Assembly: GCA_028820215.1 (NCBI GenBank)
Contig: JAPPKD010000048.1
Span: 17,100 to 26,824 of the forward strand
Length of the DNA stretch: 9,725 bases
Origin: Spirochaetaceae bacterium
GTDB lineage: Bacteria; Spirochaetota; Spirochaetia; SZUA-6; Bin103
Reading direction: 5' to 3'
A program made the translations under genes and the position numbers. Below are positions 6,564-9,725 of this stretch, piece after piece (positions within the stretch are counted from its first letter, which is position 1; every line of letters begins with the position of its first letter). A model generated the notes under the pieces. The model saw only the letters and a list, made by a program, of their open reading frames with translations, was not told the origin of the DNA and did no database searches.

Positions 6564-8260
6564 CCGGCCGGCGCCAGGTCCTCCTCGGTCAGGTGAAATG
6601 CCTTCAGCACCGGCTGCGGTCCGCCGGTGTTGATAGTCCGGAAGTCGGCGCTGGAGTAATCGGCCACGACGATGGTGCCGTCGTCGGCCTGGGTCCAGTC
6701 GCTGTATCCCGAGTCGGAGGTGTAGTCGAGGACCACCACGCGGTCGCGCTCGAACTGATCGGGAAACCCGTTCGCGCTGTCCCAGGACCAGTCGATCGAA
6801 TAGTCGTCGGGGTTGTGCACGCGCGCGCTCGCACTGCGCCAGCGGGAGGTCAACGAGCCTCCGGAGCCGAAGCGGACCACGCGCTGCCGCAGGTCGGGGT
6901 CGTCGCTGGCCAGGGCGACCTCTCCGTCCACCAGCAGGCGGCAGGCGTCGGGGGTGCGCTCCAGGCGGTAGCGATGGAAGCCGCCGGTGTCCATCTCGCA
7001 GTGGCTGGCGCCGCGGCCCTCCCACGCGGTCGCGTCTTCCAGGGATCCGGTCTCGTGCCGCTTCGTGGCGAACTTCACCAGCCGCACGCAGCCGTCCTCG
7101 ACGCGCACGCCGAAGCCGGCCGAGAGCAGCACGGCGCCGCCGCCGCGGTCGCGGCTCAGCTCGACCTCCAGCGAAACCTCGGCCTTCGAGGTCATGGCCG
7201 GGTACAGTGAGAATTCGACCTCGTGCTCCCGGCCGCTCTCGGTGCGGCACACCATCACGCCGTCCTCCAGCAGGCAGCGATCGCGGTCCCAGAGGTAGGA
7301 GGTCGGCTGGAAGCCGAGCTCCTCGGCCGGGTCCCACAGGAACGCGCAGCTCGCCGGCGTGCCCCAGCGGTGGCGGTAGGTGCAGAGCAGCTTGCCCGAG
7401 CGGAGCGTGCGGACCACGGTTCGCTGCCCGTAGATCGGTGACAGCTCCGGGGTCTGCCAGGTGCGTCCGCCGTCGTAGCTGCGCACGAAGCGGCTGGGCT
7501 GGCCCAGTTTGCCGCCGGAGAAGCCGATGCGGGTCACCGCCAGCAGGTGCCCGGGCTCGACCTCCACGGTGCCGACCTCGGCGTCGCCGTGGTACGGCGC
7601 ATCGGTCACCAGCCCGCCGGGTGCCCAGGTGCGGCCGCCGTCGGTGGAGATGACGGCCTGGTTGCGGTAGTAGATGTCGTTCCAGGGCTCGGGCGGATCC
7701 TCCATCGCGGCGAACCGCTCGGACTCCGTCCGCGTGTACAGCAGCGTTCCGTCGGCCAGCTCGGTGATGTAGCCGGGCTCGCCGCCGACGTCGTCGACCC
7801 GCACCGGATCGCTCCAGGTGGCTCCGTCGTCGTCGCTCCAGAACAGGTAGTTGGCCATGCCGCGCGGCGGCCGCTGCTGCCAGCGGGTCAGCATCGGCCA
7901 GTCGGCGCCGCTGGTGCGGTGCCCCTCGTCGCAGATGATCACCAGCCGCCCGTCGGACAGGCGGCTGAGCTGCGGGGCAACCCAGCACGCGTGGTGCTCC
8001 CAGACGTTGCGGCGAGAGATCGAGCGGTGCTCCGACCACGTCCGGCCTCCGTCGCGGGAGCGGGCGGCCATGATGTGCGTGTAGACGGCGGTGTGCGAGT
8101 CGGACAGCCGGTAGGTGGCGACCAGGCCGTCGCCGGTGTTCTTGATGCCGGCGACCGAGTGGTACCAGCCGAGCGGGTTCGGGCAGGGCGGCAGATCGGC
8201 GGCCGTGGCGGTATTGTGATCGGCGATGATGTATTTCTGCGATTCGGGAACGGTACGCAT
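6560..8260 (-). CDS. Sialidase/neuraminidase-like BNR-repeat protein with an apparent inserted beta-sandwich domain
   Basis: 566-residue protein with the six-bladed-propeller hallmarks of the sialidase superfamily. Four Asp-boxes (S-x-D-x-G-x-T-W) are seen: SRDGGRTW (68-75), SDDDGATW (142-149), STDGGRTW (205-212) and SYDGGRTW (261-268). After the fourth, about residues 330-480 contain no Asp-box and read as alternating strands like a LamG/concanavalin-type sandwich (for example EVSLEVELSR 361-370 and GFHRYRLERT 427-436). The chain then returns to a propeller-like end (SDWTQADDGTIVVADYSS, 520-537). No signal peptide is seen, so it is probably cytoplasmic and would act on imported oligosaccharides. 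I do not see a clear FRIP motif, so true sialidase activity is unproven; other glycan hydrolase or lyase activities are possible. The start at 8260 lacks a Shine-Dalgarno; the frame is open upstream to 8809, but that stretch is antisense to the epimerase gene. First gene of the operon with GMC. Confidence 0.85.
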   Translation of the reverse strand: MRTVPESQKYIIADHNTATAADLPPCPNPLGWYHSVAGIKNTGDGLVATYRLSDSHTAVYTHIMAARSRDGGRTWSEHRSISRRNVWEHHACWVAPQLSRLSDGRLVIICDEGHRTSGADWPMLTRWQQRPPRGMANYLFWSDDDGATWSDPVRVDDVGGEPGYITELADGTLLYTRTESERFAAMEDPPEPWNDIYYRNQAVISTDGGRTWAPGGLVTDAPYHGDAEVGTVEVEPGHLLAVTRIGFSGGKLGQPSRFVRSYDGGRTWQTPELSPIYGQRTVVRTLRSGKLLCTYRHRWGTPASCAFLWDPAEELGFQPTSYLWDRDRCLLEDGVMVCRTESGREHEVEFSLYPAMTSKAEVSLEVELSRDRGGGAVLLSAGFGVRVEDGCVRLVKFATKRHETGSLEDATAWEGRGASHCEMDTGGFHRYRLERTPDACRLLVDGEVALASDDPDLRQRVVRFGSGGSLTSRWRSASARVHNPDDYSIDWSWDSANGFPDQFERDRVVVLDYTSDSGYSDWTQADDGTIVVADYSSADFRTINTGGPQPVLKAFHLTEEDLAPAG

Positions 8261-8323
8261 GGGGATGGTTGTAGCGAGGCGGTCCGCCGCCGGCAACCGG
8301 CCCCCGGTGCGGGGGGTCGGAGC
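8261..8323. promoter_or_regulatory. Short divergent intergenic region, sialidase and epimerase
   Basis: Only 63 bp separate the two divergent start codons, so promoters and operators for both must overlap or extend into coding DNA. It is GC-rich, with C5 and G6 runs (about 8301-8316). A GGAG sits at 8319-8322, one base before the epimerase ATG, and the G6 run lies about 7 bases before it. No clear plus-strand promoter was found. Confidence 0.5.
8268..8296 (-). promoter_or_regulatory. Candidate promoter of the sialidase-GMC operon (near-leaderless)
   Basis: On the minus strand, TTGCCG (8296-8291, 4 of 6) and TACAAC (8273-8268, 4 of 6) are separated by exactly 17 bases. The -10 ends 7 bases before the ATG at 8260, so transcription would start at or next to the start codon. 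This agrees with the absence of a Shine-Dalgarno there. Confidence 0.35.
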
Positions 8324-9238
8324 ATGATCGATCGCTTCACGGTCGGCGGCGCCGAGCTCGCGATCGCGCGGGAGCTGGGCTGCAACCTGTTCTCGTGGGT
8401 GGTGGACGGCCGCGAGGTGTTCCACCGGCCGGCCGCGTTCCCGGAGCGCGGGCTCCCCTACGCCGGCGGCAACCCGCTGCTGTTCCCGGCGGTGGGCAGG
8501 ACCTGGGACCGGTCGGCCGAGCCGCCGGCCGCCGACGCCTACCGGCTCGCCGGTCACGAGGCGCCGCTGTTGATGCCCACTCACGGGTTCCTGGACCGCT
8601 GCCGGATCGGCCCGCCGCAGGTCGACCGGTCGGCGGAATACGTCACCCTGATCTATACCGTTGCAGTCCCGGAGGAGGTGGCGCGGGCGAGCTATCCATG
8701 GGCGGTCGCAGTGCGCCTGGAGCTGTCGCTGACACCCCACCGCGTGGAGATTGAGCTGTGCGTCCGCAACCTGGGCGGCGAGCCTGCGCCCTATGCGTTC
8801 GGCGCACACCCGTACCTGGCGATCTCCGACCCCGGCCGCGACGGGGTATCGCTTGCCCTCCCCGCCTCCCGGGCCGTCGAGCTGGATCCCGAGCTGCTGG
8901 TCCCGTCCGGAGCCACGCGAGCGCTGGCCGAGCCGTTCTGCCTCGACCCGGAGGCCAGCTACGACAACGTGTTCACGGATCTGAGCGGCGCGGAGGCGGT
9001 ACTCACCGATCGCGGCGCCGGCCGCCGCATTGCCGTGGGCTACGACGGTTCGATCACGCAGTTCGTGATCTATGCGCCGCAGGCGGCACCCTTCGTCTGC
9101 GTGGAGCCCTGGACTGCCGGGCTGGACGGCTTCTCACGCTTGGCCGACCCGTCCTGGCGCGACGCGCCGCCCCTCCCGCTGCTGCCCGCGGCCGCCGAAG
9201 CTCGAATCACCGTGAGCATCTCCGTCGGCGAGAGCTGA
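8324..9238 (+). CDS. Aldose 1-epimerase (mutarotase)-like protein
   Basis: 304-residue protein of the galactose-mutarotase-like fold, which interconverts alpha and beta anomers of aldoses or related sugars. The family opening is seen as GGNPLLFPAVGRTWD (48-62). The catalytic residues expected for this family are present: H87 in MPTHGFLDR, H162 in FGAHPYLAI and E261 in CVEPWTAGLDGF. Length is typical (about 290-340). No signal peptide, so it is cytoplasmic. The start at 8324 is chosen because the fold begins immediately after it; the frame continues upstream to 7547 but only as antisense of the sialidase gene. It is divergent from the sialidase/GMC operon, consistent with shared sugar use. The sequence is closer in style to the YeaD/LacX-type generic epimerases than to GalM, so the exact sugar (free aldose or hexose phosphate) is uncertain and no gene symbol is given. 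Confidence 0.9.
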   Translation: MIDRFTVGGAELAIARELGCNLFSWVVDGREVFHRPAAFPERGLPYAGGNPLLFPAVGRTWDRSAEPPAADAYRLAGHEAPLLMPTHGFLDRCRIGPPQVDRSAEYVTLIYTVAVPEEVARASYPWAVAVRLELSLTPHRVEIELCVRNLGGEPAPYAFGAHPYLAISDPGRDGVSLALPASRAVELDPELLVPSGATRALAEPFCLDPEASYDNVFTDLSGAEAVLTDRGAGRRIAVGYDGSITQFVIYAPQAAPFVCVEPWTAGLDGFSRLADPSWRDAPPLPLLPAAAEARITVSISVGES

Positions 9239-9571
9239 GCAGGCCGGCGCGGTTGCATCTCAGAGTTTCGTGTGGATGCGGGGGCCATGACGCCGACGGC
9301 GGCGAGGTCGACCGGCCCCTGATGTTGCCGGCACCGGCCCGGCCGCGCGGCGCCGCAAAAAAATCAAGCATTCTTGCCGCAGGGTCTTGACGGGGTTTTG
9401 CGCCTGCGAGGTGGGACGCCACCGCACGTACGCGCCCCTTCCGGCCTCCCGGAAGCTCGGATGCCCGTGCGGCCGCCCAGCGCCCCCTTCAGCGCCCGCT
9501 GATCGCGGATCGCCGACCCATCCCGGACCAGGCAAGAAGGTCTATCTGAAAACCAGTAGTACATTTACTCC
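9239..9571. other. Gene-poor spacer between epimerase and HNH-family gene
   Basis: No convincing gene is seen. Short open frames on the minus strand (within 9207-9564) are Arg/Pro-rich composition artefacts. Visible items are an A7 run (9357-9363), two copies of TCTTGNCG 14 bases apart (starting about 9372 and 9386), and TTGACG at 9387-9392 with no good -10 at normal spacing. A weak inverted repeat CTGAG/CTCAG (9235-9239 and 9259-9263) sits at the epimerase stop. Base composition shifts to lower GC after about 9540, just before the next gene. Confidence 0.5.
9560..9565 (+). promoter_or_regulatory. Possible -10 element for a leaderless HNH-family gene
   Basis: TACATT (4 of 6 to TATAAT; fits TANNNT) ends 6 bases before the ATG at 9572, and no Shine-Dalgarno is present. 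No good -35 is seen. It lies in the spacer of a weak dyad, AGTA (9555-9558) and TACT (9566-9569). Confidence 0.22.
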
Positions 9572-9725
9572 ATGAAGACCGCCACTCTTGCCAGCCCTGC
9601 TCTCCCCGTCATCACCTCCACCATCGGCGTGCTCTCCGACCGCGAGCTGCTGCGTCAGACCAGCACGCTCGTCCGCCACGAACGCCACCTGCAGGGCGCC
9701 ATCATCGACCACCTGGCCGAGATCG
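9572..9725 (+). CDS. N-terminus of a probable HNH-endonuclease-family protein (cut by window edge)
   Basis: The first 51 residues are visible, and the gene runs off the right edge. After a variable opening of about 20 residues comes LSDRELLRQTSTLVRHERHL (21-40), then the helix GAIIDHLAEI (42-51). From memory, this Leu-Ser-Asp-x-Glu-Leu-Leu opening with a following Arg/Glu-rich helix is the start of a multicopy family in Myxococcota and related environmental bacteria whose C-terminus carries an HNH endonuclease motif. The catalytic part is outside the window, so the assignment rests on the N-terminus alone. The start is the first in-frame ATG in a suitable place; there is no Shine-Dalgarno before it. 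It may instead be a DNA-binding protein without nuclease activity. Confidence 0.5.
   Translation, partial: MKTATLASPALPVITSTIGVLSDRELLRQTSTLVRHERHLQGAIIDHLAEI

Noticed and set aside
6564..8039. N-terminal extension of the GMC frame up to 8039, suggesting a 1022-residue fusion
   Set aside because: The extension is an out-of-frame reading of the sialidase gene and Arg/Pro-rich. The true ATG overlaps the sialidase stop.
7547..8323. N-terminal extension of the epimerase frame
   Set aside because: It lies antisense to the sialidase gene, and the epimerase fold starts at 8324.
8261..8809. N-terminal extension of the sialidase frame
   Set aside because: It is antisense to the epimerase coding region. 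The propeller begins shortly after the ATG at 8260.
9235..9263. CTGAG/CTCAG inverted repeat as the epimerase terminator
   Set aside because: Only a 5-bp stem with a 19-base loop and no T-tract. Too weak to call.
9320..9363. GC-rich stem followed by A7 as an intrinsic terminator
   Set aside because: The A-run is on the wrong strand for a plus-strand terminator. In the minus direction the T-run precedes rather than follows the stem.
9207..9564. Short minus-strand open frames in the spacer before the HNH-family gene
   Set aside because: No ribosome-binding site, overlapping each other in different frames, and Arg/Pro/Gly composition without recognisable domains.
1..9725. tRNA, rRNA or CRISPR arrays
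   Set aside because: No cloverleaf-like segment, rRNA signature or regularly spaced repeat array was seen on either strand.

Overview
This window is high-GC bacterial DNA with six complete protein-coding genes and the start of a seventh. The gene types are a periplasmic sugar-type solute-binding protein, a PhyH-family dioxygenase, a GMC oxidoreductase, a BNR-repeat sialidase-like protein and an aldose 1-epimerase. With an AAA-like ATPase/nuclease and an HNH-endonuclease-family start, this resembles environmental or host-associated uncultured lineages such as high-GC Spirochaetota. That placement is a guess from gene content and style. There is no rRNA, tRNA or phylogenetic marker to confirm it.

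Layout. Positions 1-156 are a G/C-homopolymer and hairpin-rich 3' flank. Positions 157-1836 (-) encode the secreted solute-binding protein. A 229-bp intergenic region (1837-2065) separates it from the divergent PhyH dioxygenase (2066-3049, +); both genes have strong Shine-Dalgarno sequences. An ATPase fused to a PD-(D/E)XK-like nuclease domain lies at 3193-4785 (-). It is bracketed by two near-identical, same-orientation copies of a roughly 24-bp sequence (3094-3118 and 4934-4956). Next is a two-gene minus-strand unit: the sialidase-like protein (6560-8260), then the GMC oxidoreductase (4971-6563), coupled by a 4-base ATGA overlap. The aldose 1-epimerase-like gene (8324-9238, +) is divergent from the sialidase across 63 bp. 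A gene-poor stretch (9239-9571) leads to the start of an HNH-endonuclease-family gene (9572 onward, cut by the window edge).

How it fits together. The binding protein (capture), sialidase-like hydrolase (glycan processing), epimerase (sugar anomer or ring chemistry), GMC flavoenzyme and PhyH oxygenase (oxidations) together look like a carbohydrate or glycan-derivative catabolic region. The substrate cannot be read from the sequence. No transporter permeases are present; they may lie to the left of the window. The ATPase/nuclease gene does not fit this metabolic theme, and its flanking repeats suggest a separately acquired module.

The points most worth a second look are the repeat-bracketed ATPase/nuclease module, a nine-base G tract inside the predicted promoter of the binding-protein gene (possible phase variation), an apparently inserted beta-sandwich domain in the sialidase propeller, and possible leaderless starts.
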